A DNA stretch of 64,000 bases from Mucilaginibacter sp. PPCGB 2223 (GCF_001705515.1 NZ_MDJS01000001.1:1116001-1180000), one strand, 5' to 3'; positions 33,926 to 44,320 are shown, numbered from the stretch's first letter. Notes: a model not told the origin generated them from the letters alone. Program-made: numbers and translations.

Positions 33926-34951
33926 TCAGCCTTTTTTAAATTTATCGGCCAGTTGTTTCAGCATATCGTTATCGATAGGTTTGGCCGGCTCTTCTTTTCT
34001 TTCTTTACGTGGTACAAACGCCGGGTTATTGGGCCTTGGCGTAAATGGTTTCTTTGCAACTTGTGTATCGATCTTCTTATTTTCCGGTTGCGGATTAGGT
34101 TGTTGTTTAGGTTCGGCGGTCTTTTGCTCTGGTTTAACCTGGTCCTTCTTCGCATTATAGCGTTTGTATATCTGCTCCAGTTTGCGCTTGGTATACAGCG
34201 GAAAATCGCCCTGCATCATCCAGGCATAGTAGCTTGGCTCTATCTTAAACACGTCTTCAACCTTTTTTCCTTTGTGTTTACCAAAATTGAATACTTCGGC
34301 GCCTGTTTCGTCATACACCATACGGCCCGCAAAATCAACCGGGTTACTCATGTTGGTAAATTTATGTAAGCCCTCCACATCGTTTACTACGGGCTTGGTT
34401 TTCACGCCTTTTTTATCCTCAAATTCGGTATCGGCATAGCGTTCAATCTGGGCGAGCAAAACTTCCATTGTTGCACGTGTATCAGCTTCGGCGCTATGAG
34501 CATTTACAATATCCTTACCGCAATAAAACTGGTACGCAGCACGCAGGGTGCGTTGCTCCATCTGGTGAAATATATTCTGCACATCGATAAAATGACGTGA
34601 TTCGATATCAAACGGATGCTCAACACGCAAAAACTCCTCCATCAGCATCGGTATGTCAAACCTGTTGGAATTATAACCGGCCAGGTCGCTGTCGCCTATA
34701 AAATCGGCTATTTCCTTAGCAGCGTTTTTAAAGGTAGGTGCATTTACGATGTGCTCTTCGTAAATGCCGTGTATCAGCGACGATTCGAGTGCGATCGGGA
34801 TTTCAGGATTGATTTTCCAGGTTTTAACCTCTTCGCCTCCATCCGGGTTCATTTTAATAACGGATATTTCTACTATGCGGTCGACTCCGATATTGGTACC
34901 CGTTGTTTCCAGGTCAAAAAAAGCAAGCGGCCGTTTAAGGTTTAATTTCAT
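33926..34951 (-). CDS. DEDDh 3'-5' exonuclease with ExoX-like C-terminal domain
   Basis: 341 aa from MKLNLKRPLAFFDLETTGTN (ATG at 34951; a TTG five codons upstream is unlikely). Exo I FDLETTGTN gives Asp and Glu; Exo II LAGYNSNRFDIPMLMEEF; Exo III NAHSAEADTRATMEV completes DEDDh. Residues about 215-265 (FNFGKHKGKKVEDVFKIEPS, YYAWMMQGDF) match the ExoX-like/DUF3820 domain. The tail is Lys, Pro and Gln rich and probably disordered. Possible role in DNA repair or RNA trimming; not a Pol III epsilon subunit judging by this architecture. Confidence 0.88.
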   Translation of the reverse strand: MKLNLKRPLAFFDLETTGTNIGVDRIVEISVIKMNPDGGEEVKTWKINPEIPIALESSLIHGIYEEHIVNAPTFKNAAKEIADFIGDSDLAGYNSNRFDIPMLMEEFLRVEHPFDIESRHFIDVQNIFHQMEQRTLRAAYQFYCGKDIVNAHSAEADTRATMEVLLAQIERYADTEFEDKKGVKTKPVVNDVEGLHKFTNMSNPVDFAGRMVYDETGAEVFNFGKHKGKKVEDVFKIEPSYYAWMMQGDFPLYTKRKLEQIYKRYNAKKDQVKPEQKTAEPKQQPNPQPENKKIDTQVAKKPFTPRPNNPAFVPRKERKEEPAKPIDNDMLKQLADKFKKG

Positions 34952-35095
34952 TTGTATGTTTTTCAAAGTGCAAAGGTGGTAAAATCTACAAAAAATTATT
35001 CAAAATTTTAAAAAAGTATCCTAACTAAATTTGAGCGGGTATTTTAATATTTTAGAAAAATAGAGTATGTTTCCAAATAAATTTAACTGCTGGCT

Positions 35096-37069
35096 ATGCG
35101 TAAACTTTTACTCCTGATTTCCATTCTTTCATTCTGCCAACGTATTGTAGCCCAAGACTTTGATTATGGCAAATGTGATGCTGCCGACGTAGCCATGAAA
35201 AAGTATGATAAAGATACTAGCGCACATGCTGTTGTTTTACGCGAATTTGGTAAAGCATGGGTTAGCACTAACGATGGTGTACCCTTAATATATGAATATC
35301 ACATTAAAATTAAACTGTTTGATAGCAAAGCCTTCAGACATGGTGATGTGAGCATCCCGCTTTATATAGGCGATAACGATCATTTTGAAAAAGCGTATGA
35401 TATAGAGGGCGTTACCTTTTATACCGATGATAACGGCGCCACACAACGCATCGATCTTGATAAGAACAAGATATACCACGAGAAGATCAGCAATCACTAC
35501 GAGCGGTTAAAATTTGCCTTGCCTAACCTGCGCCCGGGCTGCATAATAGAGTACAGGTATAAAACCGAATCGCCTTATCATTTTAATTTTCATAAATGGG
35601 TATTTCAGTGGGATATCCCTAAAATCTATTCGGAATATGAAGCCCACATCCCCGCCATTTACGAGTATAACGTGTCAAAGCGTGGCGTTTTGGCTTTAAC
35701 AACCAATAAGGCTGAGCTGGAAAGTGAATGTTTCAGCTATTACGGCACCAAGTGCGACTGCTCCAAACTTACTTATGGAATTAAAGATATACCGGCTTTT
35801 ATTGAAGAGGACGATATGACCTCTCCTGATAATTATATATCGGCCATTTATTTCGAACTCGCCCAGATGACCAACAGTCGTGGTGTGAAAGAGAAAATAA
35901 CAAAAGAGTGGTCGGACATTGATCGCGAGCTAAAACAAAATGAAGACTTTGGCGATCAATACAAACGCAAGGGCCTTTTTAAGGAGCGGCTTATACCTGT
36001 TTTAGCTAACCTTACCGACAGCCTCGATAAAGCCAAAGCGGTGTACAGGTATATTCAAAACTCGTTTAAATGGAATAGGATGTACAATGCTTTCAGCGAT
36101 GATGGCATCAGGAAAGCGCTTGAAAGCCATACCGGGAGCTCGGCCGACATCAACCTGAGCCTGATTGCTGCGCTGAGTGCTGCCGGTATTAATACCGAGG
36201 CGGTTATACTTTCATCGCGCGATAACGGCTTTGTAAATAAGCTGTACCCGGGTGTCAGCAATTTTGATTATGTAATTGCCAAAGTAAACATTGATAATAA
36301 AAGTTACTTGTTAGATGCTACCGATCCGTTATTGGGTTTTGGCATGCTGCCCCTCCGTTGTATAAACGACCAGGGAAGGGTAATGAGCCTTAACAAGCCT
36401 TCGTACTGGATAGATATGGTATCCCCGCAAAAACGAAGTACAACGATGAACCTCGATCTTACCCTGCAGGACAATGGTAAGATCAAAGGTACCATAACAA
36501 CATATTCGCTGGGTTACGCCGCTTACGAAAAACGCAGGGCGATTAAAAAATTCAACTCGGTTGATGAATATGTGGAAAACCTTGGCGAAAAGGACAGTAA
36601 ATTTAAGATACTAAAATCTGAGATTACCGACCTCGACAGCCTTGACAAACCCGTAACCGAAAAATACGAAGTAGAGATCGATGCCTACAACAACCTCAAC
36701 CACGAAAACATTTCGTTTAACCCGGCTTTTTGGGATCATACTTCGGTAAACCCTTTCAAGCTTAATGAGCGCAGTTACCCGGTGGACCTGGGTTCGGCCT
36801 CCGAAGATAAAATGGTAGTCACCTTACATTACCCCGCCAATTTTGAAATTACGGCTCAACCCGCAGCAGTAGCGATAGCTTTACCGATAAAAGGCGGCCG
36901 CTTTTTAACCGACATTAATATTGCCGACAATACTTTGAGCTACTCGCAGATTGAGCAGTTTAATAAAGCAATATACTCGCCCGAAGAATACCCTTATTTA
37001 AAGGAGTTTTTCAATAAAATGATCCAAAATCAAAAAGCCAACGTTGTATTCCACAAAAAAGCTAACTAA
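35096..37069 (+). CDS. DUF3857/transglutaminase-fold protein, probably catalytically inactive
   Basis: 657 aa exported (MRKLLLLISILSFCQRIVAQ). The N-terminal DUF3857 domain is followed by a transglutaminase-like core and a C-terminal beta domain. Aligned with its downstream paralogue, the catalytic Cys is Ser349 (GSSADINLSLIAAL), His is Tyr392 (FDYVIAKV) and only Asp407 (LLDATDP) remains. Likely a periplasmic binding or structural protein rather than an enzyme; this is inferred from the residues. 14 bp before the paralogue, hence co-transcribed. Confidence 0.87.
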   Translation: MRKLLLLISILSFCQRIVAQDFDYGKCDAADVAMKKYDKDTSAHAVVLREFGKAWVSTNDGVPLIYEYHIKIKLFDSKAFRHGDVSIPLYIGDNDHFEKAYDIEGVTFYTDDNGATQRIDLDKNKIYHEKISNHYERLKFALPNLRPGCIIEYRYKTESPYHFNFHKWVFQWDIPKIYSEYEAHIPAIYEYNVSKRGVLALTTNKAELESECFSYYGTKCDCSKLTYGIKDIPAFIEEDDMTSPDNYISAIYFELAQMTNSRGVKEKITKEWSDIDRELKQNEDFGDQYKRKGLFKERLIPVLANLTDSLDKAKAVYRYIQNSFKWNRMYNAFSDDGIRKALESHTGSSADINLSLIAALSAAGINTEAVILSSRDNGFVNKLYPGVSNFDYVIAKVNIDNKSYLLDATDPLLGFGMLPLRCINDQGRVMSLNKPSYWIDMVSPQKRSTTMNLDLTLQDNGKIKGTITTYSLGYAAYEKRRAIKKFNSVDEYVENLGEKDSKFKILKSEITDLDSLDKPVTEKYEVEIDAYNNLNHENISFNPAFWDHTSVNPFKLNERSYPVDLGSASEDKMVVTLHYPANFEITAQPAAVAIALPIKGGRFLTDINIADNTLSYSQIEQFNKAIYSPEEYPYLKEFFNKMIQNQKANVVFHKKAN

Positions 37070-37083
37070 TGCCCCGTTAATTC

Positions 37084-38988
37084 ATGCGATACCTGTATAT
37101 ATTTCTGTTAACCATAGCTGTAAGCCATGTAACGCTTGCCCAGCAGGCTTACGATGCAGCATCAATACCTAAAGAACTCCTTCCGCATGCCAGTTCGGTG
37201 ATCAGGGCCAACGATGTAACCGTTGAAGTAAAAAGTTTGAACGATGTAATTTACCATACCAGGTTGATCGTTACTGTATTAAACAAAAATGGCGATGACG
37301 ATGCTGAAATAGCAATCTACTATAATAAAACCAGCCAGCTAAAATCATTCAGGGGCATTGCCTATAACGAGTTTGGAAAACCTGTTGGAAAGATAGCCGA
37401 ACGCGACCTGCAGGACCGTAATGTGGTTGATGGTTTTTCGCTTTTCAATGACGACCGCGTAAAAACATTCAAACCGGCTATCACAACCTATCCTTATACA
37501 GTTGAGTATGATTATGACACCAACGAAAAACAAACCCTGTTCTTTGCCGACTGGCATCCCGGCCAGGGAGTTGGCACTTCGGTCGAACATAGTTCGTATA
37601 AACTGCTGTGTAAACCCGACTTTAACATACGCTACAAACAGATCAATTTTTCAGGAAATGTAGCTACAAACGAAGCTAAGGACCTAAAAACCTACGAATG
37701 GTCAATCAGTAACTTAAAGGCACTGCGCAGCGAGCCGTACAGCCCCGATCAGGATTTGCTGCTGACATCGGTTAGAATAGCGCCCGAAAAATTTGAGTAT
37801 GAAAACATCAGCGGCTCGTTTACCAACTGGAAAGAGTACGGCAGTTTTATTTACAATAAACTGGTGAAAGACCGGCAAAAACTATCGCCCGAAACCGAGG
37901 CTGCTATAAAGGACTTGGTAAAAGACATCAGCGACCCTAAGCTGAAGGCAAAAAGGATTTATGAATATGTTCAGCAAAAAACACGTTATGTCAGCGTGCA
38001 GATAGGCGTTGGTGGTTATCGTCCGTTTTTAGCGAGTGAAGTAGACCAGCTAAGCTATGGCGATTGTAAGGCCCTGGTAAATTATACGCAAAGCCTCCTG
38101 AACGTGGCCGGCATCCAATCGTACTATGTTTTAAATATGGCGGGAAGCGAAAAAGTTAGTGCCCTGCCCGATTTTGCCAGTATGAACCAATTCGACCATG
38201 TGATACTTTGCATGCCTTTTAAAAATGATACCACCTGGGTCGACTGCACCAGTAAAGAAAATCCTTTTGGGTATCTCGGCGATTTTACCGACGACCGGCT
38301 GGTTGTAGCCTGTACACCTGAAGGTGGGATATTGCTGCGTACACCTAAATATACAACTGCCGATAACACCCAGTTACGCAAGGGCACATTCACCCTGACG
38401 AGTACCGGTGAGCTGCGAGGCGATATGCATACCGAATTCAGGGGAGCACAATATGATAACCGTTACTATATGATCAACGAAACGTTTACCGAACAGGTTA
38501 AAAAATTGAAGGAGCTTTACCCGGTTGAAAACCTGGAGATACAAAGCCTGCAATTAAAGCAGGATAAGAGCCTGAAGCCGGTTACAACCGAAGATATCAA
38601 AATAAGCGCGCGCGATTACGTAGCTCAGAACGGCGGGCGTTTTTTCTTTTATCCCAATACGGCAAACCGCTCAAATCACGTACCTAAGAATGTGACGAAC
38701 CGCGTTAACCCTGTTTATATCAACCGCGGCTACCTGGATGAAGACCAGATTACCTATAGCCTGCCCGATGGATACAGCATTACTTCTAAACCTATTAAAA
38801 TAAACCTGGATAAACCTTTCGGCAAGTACGCGGTAAGTATGAGCATTGTAGGTAATAAGCTGATCTATAAACGCTCGTTACAGATTAATGATGGCACTTA
38901 TGATAAAGATATGTACGCCGACCTGGTTGATTTTTACCAGACGGTTTATGACGGTGATAATTATACCCTGACAATGGAAAAGAAATAG
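37084..38988 (+). CDS. DUF3857 transglutaminase-like protein, triad intact
   Basis: 634 aa exported (MRYLYIFLLTIAVSHVTLAQ). DUF3857 domain with RLIVTVLNKNGDDDAEIAIYY, then the core: QQKTRYVSVQIGVGGYRPF, YGDCKALVNYTQSLL with Cys328, FDHVILCM with His372 and TTWVDCTS with Asp387. So the Cys-His-Asp set is present. Predicted periplasmic or surface protease/acyltransferase; substrate unknown. Second gene of a pair with a paralogue that has lost Cys and His. Confidence 0.88.
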   Translation: MRYLYIFLLTIAVSHVTLAQQAYDAASIPKELLPHASSVIRANDVTVEVKSLNDVIYHTRLIVTVLNKNGDDDAEIAIYYNKTSQLKSFRGIAYNEFGKPVGKIAERDLQDRNVVDGFSLFNDDRVKTFKPAITTYPYTVEYDYDTNEKQTLFFADWHPGQGVGTSVEHSSYKLLCKPDFNIRYKQINFSGNVATNEAKDLKTYEWSISNLKALRSEPYSPDQDLLLTSVRIAPEKFEYENISGSFTNWKEYGSFIYNKLVKDRQKLSPETEAAIKDLVKDISDPKLKAKRIYEYVQQKTRYVSVQIGVGGYRPFLASEVDQLSYGDCKALVNYTQSLLNVAGIQSYYVLNMAGSEKVSALPDFASMNQFDHVILCMPFKNDTTWVDCTSKENPFGYLGDFTDDRLVVACTPEGGILLRTPKYTTADNTQLRKGTFTLTSTGELRGDMHTEFRGAQYDNRYYMINETFTEQVKKLKELYPVENLEIQSLQLKQDKSLKPVTTEDIKISARDYVAQNGGRFFFYPNTANRSNHVPKNVTNRVNPVYINRGYLDEDQITYSLPDGYSITSKPIKINLDKPFGKYAVSMSIVGNKLIYKRSLQINDGTYDKDMYADLVDFYQTVYDGDNYTLTMEKK

Positions 38989-38995
38989 CGGTTTA

Positions 38996-39118
38996 TCAGC
39001 TAAAGATAATGATGCCGAGGATAATACCGATCACCATGATCACGTATAGCAATATCTCGTTCCCGGCGAACTTTTTGTATTTGGTCCAGAAGGAATAGTC
39101 GGTTTTCTTGTCGGCCAT
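38996..39118 (-). CDS. Very small membrane protein (40 aa)
   Basis: MADKKTDYSFWTKYKKFAGN followed by one membrane helix, EILLYVIMVIGIILGIIIFS. The ATG at 39118 is the natural start; a longer reading to 39190 overlaps the C40 peptidase gene and is basic and unstructured. A typical positive-inside single-pass miniprotein. The stop is close to the end of the DUF3857 gene (convergent). Function unknown. Confidence 0.65.
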   Translation of the reverse strand: MADKKTDYSFWTKYKKFAGNEILLYVIMVIGIILGIIIFS

Positions 39119-39146
39119 AGCGGCGCAAAAATACAAAAAAATGCGG

Positions 39147-39710
39147 TTATAACGACGCCCCCTCTGTCGCCGTTGCGATAACAGAGCCACAGCGCGAAAA
39201 GTATTTGTAGGTATAAGGGTCGTGCAGCCTCACCACGATAACGCCTTTACTGGTACTTGCGTGTACAACATAACCATTTTGCAGGTAAACACCCACATGG
39301 CTGAATTTTTTTCCGTCGTAATCCCAAAACACCAGGTCACCCTCTTTCAACTCTTCTTCATATTTACGTTTAATAACCGTAACCTGCTGGCTGGTAACGC
39401 GTGGCAAGGTAACTCCATAAACCTGCTGCTGCAGCAACTGCACAAAGCCGGAGCAGTCGATACCGCTTTTATCCTGCCCGCCAAAATGGTAAGGCGTGCC
39501 GTACCAATCGTCGATAAAGGTATACAGGCGGCCATTGGTAATATCGCTTTTGCTTACGCCCATCATGTCGGCGTACTTATCTGCTATCGATGCCGGCGCT
39601 TTTACTATTTCGCCGGGCTTGCCTTTCATGGCTGCTTTACGCGAGTGGCACGATGATAACACCACCATAAGCCCGATAACTGCAATAAGGTGCAAACGGT
39701 TAAATTTCAT
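39147..39710 (-). CDS. C40 (NlpC/P60) peptidase, lipoprotein
   Basis: 187 aa. MKFNRLHLIAVIGLMVVLSS then Cys: lipoprotein signal. After a short linker comes a single NlpC/P60 domain: WYGTPYHFGGQDKSGIDCSGFVQLLQQQVYGV (Cys), FSHVGVYLQNGYVVHAST (His, His). Likely a peptidoglycan D,L-endopeptidase anchored in the envelope, similar to Spr/NlpC. Probably co-transcribed with the 40-aa protein downstream. Confidence 0.9.
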   Translation of the reverse strand: MKFNRLHLIAVIGLMVVLSSCHSRKAAMKGKPGEIVKAPASIADKYADMMGVSKSDITNGRLYTFIDDWYGTPYHFGGQDKSGIDCSGFVQLLQQQVYGVTLPRVTSQQVTVIKRKYEEELKEGDLVFWDYDGKKFSHVGVYLQNGYVVHASTSKGVIVVRLHDPYTYKYFSRCGSVIATATEGASL

Positions 39711-39759
39711 GCAATAAAAATAGATGGTAATAACGACGGGGAGTAACGGATGTTATTAA

Positions 39760-39855
39760 CATATCAACAGCCACCCGCCACCCTAAAGGGTGAGTTTTTG
39801 ATCAGCAATGTCAATTTTGGTTTAATTGCTCCCCCTTTAGGGGGTCGGGGGGCTA
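39760..39855. repeat. C-rich palindromic intergenic repeat, divergent copy
   Basis: CCACCCTAAAGGGTG and CTCCCCCTTTAGGGGGTCGGGG hairpins. The right end contains the mutS stop codon (CTA on plus, 39853-39855). Confidence 0.65.
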
Positions 39856-42462
39856 ACTCTTGATCATCCTCTGTATCTCGTCCAGCTTCATCATCGCCTC
39901 AACCGGTGTCAGGGTATTCACATCCAGGTTGTTGAGCATATCGCGTATTTTTACCAGTACCGGGTCGTCGATACTGAACATCTGCATCTGTACAGCCTGT
40001 TTTTGTACCTTTTTCATGCTCTCTTTAATGCTTTCTCCGCCGGTACGTTCGGCCTCCAGTTTTTTCAGTATTTCGTTGGCGCGTGCCAGTACTTTTGGCG
40101 GCATCCCAGCCAGCTTGGCCACGTGAATACCAAAGCTGTGCTCGCTGCCGCCCGGAACCAGCTTGCGTAAAAAGATAATCTTATGCCCTATTTCTTTAAC
40201 AGTAACATTATAGTTTTTGATCCGGTTGAATGAATTGCTTAATTCATTCAACTCGTGGTAGTGCGTCGCAAATAAGGTTTTGGCTTTCGCCGATGGATGG
40301 TTATGCAAATATTCGGCAATGGCCCAGGCTATAGATATACCATCGTAAGTGGATGTACCCCGGCCGATCTCATCGAGCAGGATCAAACTCCTGTCGCTCA
40401 GGTTGTTCAGGATGCTTGCCGTTTCGTTCATCTCTACCATAAAGGTCGATTCGCCCGACGACAGGTTATCCGATGCGCCAACACGGGTAAATATCTTATC
40501 TACCAAACCAATGTTAGCCTGTTTGGCAGGCACAAAGCTGCCCATCTGAGCCATCAGCACAATCAGGCCGGTTTGACGCAGCAGGGCCGACTTACCCGCC
40601 ATATTCGGGCCAGTAATAATAATGATTTGCTGTGTTTCCGAATCGAGGAAAACATCATTCGTGATATACTCCTCACCTATCGGCAGGCGCTGTTCTATAA
40701 CCGGGTGCCGACCACCTTTAATATCTATCACCTTACTATCGTCTATCTGTGGCTTAACGTAATAGTATTTGAGTGCGATGGTAGCAAAATTGAGCAGCAC
40801 ATCCAGTTGAGCTATCAGGTGTGCGTTAAGCTGTATAGGTTTAATGTATTCGGTAAGCGCATAAAGCAACTCGTTGTACAGCCTTGTTTCGAGTGCGAGA
40901 ATTTTTTCCTCCGCACCCAATATCTGTTCCTCGTATTCTTTTAATTCAGGTGTGATATAACGTTCGGCATTAACCAGCGTTTGCTTGCGTATCCATTCCG
41001 AAGGTACTTTATCCTTATGCGCATTGCTTACCTCCAGGTAATAGCCGAACACATTGTTAAAAGCCACTTTTAACGATGGTATTTTAGTCAGTTCGGCCTC
41101 ACGCTTTTGTATTTCGAGCAAATACCCTTTGCCGCCAAAAGCTATTTTGCGCAAACGGTCGAGCTCTTCATCAATCCCCTCGGCTATCACACTACCTTTC
41201 AGCACCATTACCGGCGGGTCGGGTTGTATCTCACTTTCAATCCGCTGCCTGATTAATGAACATGGATTCAGCTGCTCCGCTATAGTTTGCAATGCCTTGC
41301 TTTCGGCAGCGCTGCAGATACTTTTGATCTGCTCAATACAGCTCAATGCTTTTCTTAACTGCCACACCTCGCGCGGGTTAGCTTTTTGCAGCCCGATCTT
41401 TGATATCAATCTTTCCAGGTCGCCTATCTGGCGGATCTGTTGCTTCAGTTCTTCACGCAGCTCTTCATGGCCAACCAGGTATTCCACTACGTTCAGCCTG
41501 TCTTCAATAGGTTTGCGTTCTTTCAGCGGCATCACAATCCAGCGGCGCAGCATTCGTGCCCCCATGGGCGAACAGGTATGATCAAGCACGTCGACGAGCG
41601 TAACTGCATTCTCATTCGCCGAACCAACCAGTTCGAGGTTACGGATGCTGTACCTGTCGAGCCATAAATACTTATCCTCTTCAATACGGCTTATGGCCGA
41701 TATATGCTGCAGGTTGCGGTGTTCGGTTTCATTCAAATAGTGCAGCGCAACACCTGCCGCTGTGATACCCAGGCTGAGCTTTTCGATCCCAAAACCTTTT
41801 AACGATCGTACCTCAAAATGCTTCAGCAGCGTTTCGGTAGCGTAATCACCACTATACGGCCATTCATCTAAATAATAGGTATAGAACTTGTCGCCAAAAA
41901 CCTCTTTAAACTCGGCACTGCGGGCTTTGGGCATAATTACCTCGCTGGGGCTAAAACTTTGCAGTAATTTATCAATATAGTCGCTGCTGCCCTGTGCGGT
42001 TAAAAATTCGCCGGTTGAAATATCCAGTAAGGCAATGCCCACACTGTTTTTCTCGAAATGAAGCGATGCCAGGTAATTATTTGATTTTTGCTGAACGATA
42101 TTATCACTGTAGGCAACACCCGGGGTTACCAGTTCGGTAACACCACGCCTTACAATGCTTTTAGTTGCTTTTGGGTCTTCCAACTGGTCGCAAATGGCTA
42201 CCCGCTGGCCGGCGCGTACCAGTTTAGGCAGGTAAGTATCGAGCGAGTGATGCGGAAAACCAGCCAGTTCGATATGTGTTGCCGCTCCGTTTGCCCTCCT
42301 GGTAAGCACGATACCTAAAATACCGGCAGCCTTTACAGCGTCCTCGCCAAAAGTTTCGTAAAAATCTCCTACGCGAAAAAGCAACAAAGCACCAGGGTAT
42401 TTAACCTTGATGGCATTATACTGCTGCATTAATGGTGTTTCTTTAACAGCTTCTTTAGCCAA
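39853..42462 (-). CDS. mutS: DNA mismatch repair protein MutS
   Basis: 869 aa. Recognises mismatches and small loops with MutL. Mismatch-binding [14 protein letters not shown] with the Phe-x-Glu motif near residue 31; connector, lever and clamp domains; ATPase with Walker [14 protein letters not shown] (about 620) and [15 protein letters not shown]-like end. Start is a TTG: it gives the expected [19 protein letters not shown], an in-frame TAA lies five codons upstream, and the first ATG would remove 11 conserved residues. Monocistronic. Confidence 0.96.
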   Translation of the reverse strand: MAKEAVKETPLMQQYNAIKVKYPGALLLFRVGDFYETFGEDAVKAAGILGIVLTRRANGAATHIELAGFPHHSLDTYLPKLVRAGQRVAICDQLEDPKATKSIVRRGVTELVTPGVAYSDNIVQQKSNNYLASLHFEKNSVGIALLDISTGEFLTAQGSSDYIDKLLQSFSPSEVIMPKARSAEFKEVFGDKFYTYYLDEWPYSGDYATETLLKHFEVRSLKGFGIEKLSLGITAAGVALHYLNETEHRNLQHISAISRIEEDKYLWLDRYSIRNLELVGSANENAVTLVDVLDHTCSPMGARMLRRWIVMPLKERKPIEDRLNVVEYLVGHEELREELKQQIRQIGDLERLISKIGLQKANPREVWQLRKALSCIEQIKSICSAAESKALQTIAEQLNPCSLIRQRIESEIQPDPPVMVLKGSVIAEGIDEELDRLRKIAFGGKGYLLEIQKREAELTKIPSLKVAFNNVFGYYLEVSNAHKDKVPSEWIRKQTLVNAERYITPELKEYEEQILGAEEKILALETRLYNELLYALTEYIKPIQLNAHLIAQLDVLLNFATIALKYYYVKPQIDDSKVIDIKGGRHPVIEQRLPIGEEYITNDVFLDSETQQIIIITGPNMAGKSALLRQTGLIVLMAQMGSFVPAKQANIGLVDKIFTRVGASDNLSSGESTFMVEMNETASILNNLSDRSLILLDEIGRGTSTYDGISIAWAIAEYLHNHPSAKAKTLFATHYHELNELSNSFNRIKNYNVTVKEIGHKIIFLRKLVPGGSEHSFGIHVAKLAGMPPKVLARANEILKKLEAERTGGESIKESMKKVQKQAVQMQMFSIDDPVLVKIRDMLNNLDVNTLTPVEAMMKLDEIQRMIKS

Positions 42463-42571
42463 AGCAGATCCTGTGATTTATTTAATCCGTAAAGTTAAAT
42501 TAATGCCACGGCTTTGCCCACGATGTTGAAAAGTTGGCGATTTGTGGATTACCTGCTTCTGCAGGTCTGTT

Positions 42572-42934
42572 TCACCTTTTGGCATTCTTCGGTTTTAACG
42601 ATCGTACGTAAGCTATACTCTGTTCAAAATAAGGTTTCAGCTCTGTGGTATTCTTCAACAGATCTGCCGGCACCACTGCATACTCTTTTTGTACAACACC
42701 GTAAGCAGCACACAGCGTGGTATTGTAGGTTCGCAAAAAATCATCAATCATAGTTGCCGGTAAACGTAAGGCCAGCGAGCCGGTTTTATTCATATATGAT
42801 GTCATGTGCCCGTTGAGGGATGTATACGGTACTGCAGCACCTTTACGCTCGATATCCGGCATACCAGCTATCAACCTGTCGTAAGCATCCAGTATATCCT
42901 GATCAATACCTCTGCATTCCTTTTCTTTAGCCAT
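42572..42934 (-). CDS. Conserved hypothetical protein (120 aa), TfoX-like in part
   Basis: Cytosolic. IERKGAAVPYTSLNGHMTSY and GSLALRLPATMIDDFLRTYNT resemble the small alpha-beta domain of TfoX N-terminal or MmcQ-like proteins. The C-terminal KPYFEQSIAYVRSLKPKNAK is a common ending of that group. Function unknown, and the family link is by eye only. Confidence 0.65.
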   Translation of the reverse strand: MAKEKECRGIDQDILDAYDRLIAGMPDIERKGAAVPYTSLNGHMTSYMNKTGSLALRLPATMIDDFLRTYNTTLCAAYGVVQKEYAVVPADLLKNTTELKPYFEQSIAYVRSLKPKNAKR

Positions 42935-43049
42935 TAATAAATTCGGGAGCTTCTGTTTGTGTATTTATAATTAAATAAACCGAATAAATTAACACTGTGC
43001 CGAAACACTCAGCCGGCACCTCGCGTATTACTATCATAAAAGCAGCGTG

Positions 43050-43472
43050 ATGAACAAAACCATATCCTATCTTTTCCTGCTGTTCACGGCCATATTGATG
43101 TTTGCTTGCGAGAAACAAGTTGAACTGCCTGTTAACTCGGCGCTGGTTGGCAAATGGGCTTATACCGGTAACTCGTGCAACTGTACTGCCGAAAGCCCTG
43201 CACCCGTACCCGCTTCGGGGAGCAATACCGTATTATACTTCACGCCCAAATCGTATTATAACTATGTTAACCATGAGGTAACGCAGGCCGGAACCTATGC
43301 CGTGGTTACCGATACCTTATCATACAACCATCAACCCGTAACGCGTATTATATACGATGGTAATACAAATGCGCCCAAGATCTTTTATAAAATTGTTAAC
43401 GGCACGCTAACTTTTTATACAGAAACCCCGGTTGCTTCCGGTGGTACCGAACTTTATTACGTGCAGCAATAA
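43050..43472 (+). CDS. Putative lipoprotein, lipocalin-like (140 aa)
   Basis: MNKTISYLFLLFTAILMFAC is a lipoprotein signal with lipobox MFAC; the GTG directly before the ATG is ignored. Mature part begins EKQVELPVNSALVGKWAY, the typical lipocalin-like G-x-W opening, followed by antiparallel strand patterns (TVLYFTPKSYYNYVN, FYKIVNGTLTFYTE). Function unknown. Confidence 0.75.
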   Translation: MNKTISYLFLLFTAILMFACEKQVELPVNSALVGKWAYTGNSCNCTAESPAPVPASGSNTVLYFTPKSYYNYVNHEVTQAGTYAVVTDTLSYNHQPVTRIIYDGNTNAPKIFYKIVNGTLTFYTETPVASGGTELYYVQQ

Positions 43473-43783
43473 TTGGCCGTTAAAGGCTTTTCTTATTTAT
43501 TCTTTCATTTTCTTAAGCCTCTCCGCACCAGGTTGCGATATACCCGGATATAGCCGATATACGCCGTTTTAAAGGTTTTAGGTGAATTAACTTCGTACAA
43601 CACTGTACAGTGTGGCCCGATCTTCCGGTTAAATCACGATGTAAATACGGTGTTTTCACGGTGTGCCGGCATCGATATCCGCCGTACCTTTACATCAGTT
43701 AATTAAAGGGGATCTGTTACCTGGGCACCATGGCGAATCTTGATTTGCCTGGTGCACACAGGGGCAGAAAAGGGAAGAAAAAA
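43473..43783. other. Upstream region of the signalling cluster
   Basis: No gene seen. TACCTTTA at 43685-43692 is a one-mismatch -7 box. CCTGGGCACCA (43720-43730) and TGGTGCACACAGG (43750-43762) form an imperfect hairpin covering an upstream in-frame ATG at 43730. The purine-rich run AGAAAAGGGAAGAAAAAA precedes the ATG at 43784. Confidence 0.4.
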
Positions 43784-44320
43784 ATGTCTTTGTCAAACAA
43801 AAACAACATCAGGTTCGTCCACCCAAGATTAACGTTTTTAAACTCGTCGAGTAGCCAACCGGTGCCTGGCCAGCCGGATCAACGCACGATTATAGCAGAC
43901 TTAAAAAAACAAAACATGGACTTAACTCCACCATCAGCCGGATCACAGTTTACCTGGACCAAATGGGAAACCAACCAAACAGGCATCTTAAAATCTATCA
44001 AGGATTTTTTTGCCGATCTGTTTGCTGACAAGGATTATCTCCAAAAAAAGGAGCAGTTTATGCTGATTAAGGAGTTGCAGCTTAAAACCTTCGAAATTGA
44101 GCATCTTAAAAGAGAACTGGCCGAAAAAGAAGCAGCACTTAAAAAAATATCATATCATCAAAGCCATACCGTACGCCGTCCGCTGGCTAACATACTGGGA
44201 ATTACCAGATTGATACATGCATATCTCAAAGAACATCCGGATGCCGACCTGTCGCAACTGATCAGTTTCCTGCAACTAAGCTCTAACGAGTTGGATGAAG
44301 CAATAAAAAGCAACAATTAG
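43784..44320 (+). CDS. Histidine kinase dimerisation-domain-only protein
   Basis: 178 aa. The start at 43784 follows an A/G-rich leader; an upstream ATG at 43730 would add 18 mostly basic residues. Residues 1-80 are unassigned. A coiled coil (LIKELQLKTFEIEHLKRELA) leads into an H-box, ISYHQSHTVRRPLANILGIT, with candidate phospho-His128. A second helix (LSQLISFLQLSSNELDEAIK) completes a DHp hairpin. The protein stops there: no HATPase domain is present or lies downstream in another frame. It may be a phosphotransfer protein or a truncated kinase. The lone receiver two genes on is a possible partner. Confidence 0.65.
   Translation: MSLSNKNNIRFVHPRLTFLNSSSSQPVPGQPDQRTIIADLKKQNMDLTPPSAGSQFTWTKWETNQTGILKSIKDFFADLFADKDYLQKKEQFMLIKELQLKTFEIEHLKRELAEKEAALKKISYHQSHTVRRPLANILGITRLIHAYLKEHPDADLSQLISFLQLSSNELDEAIKSNN

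Noticed and set aside
35096-37069. First DUF3857 gene as a pseudogene
   Set aside because: The frame is intact over 657 residues and only catalytic residues differ, so a pseudoenzyme fits better than a decayed gene.
40297-41581. Plus-strand frames of 215 and 175 codons opposite mutS
   Set aside because: Shadows of mutS; no recognisable motif.
43784-44320. Frameshifted histidine kinase
   Set aside because: No HATPase motifs were seen in any frame in the 160 bp before the next gene, so a simple frameshift is not supported.
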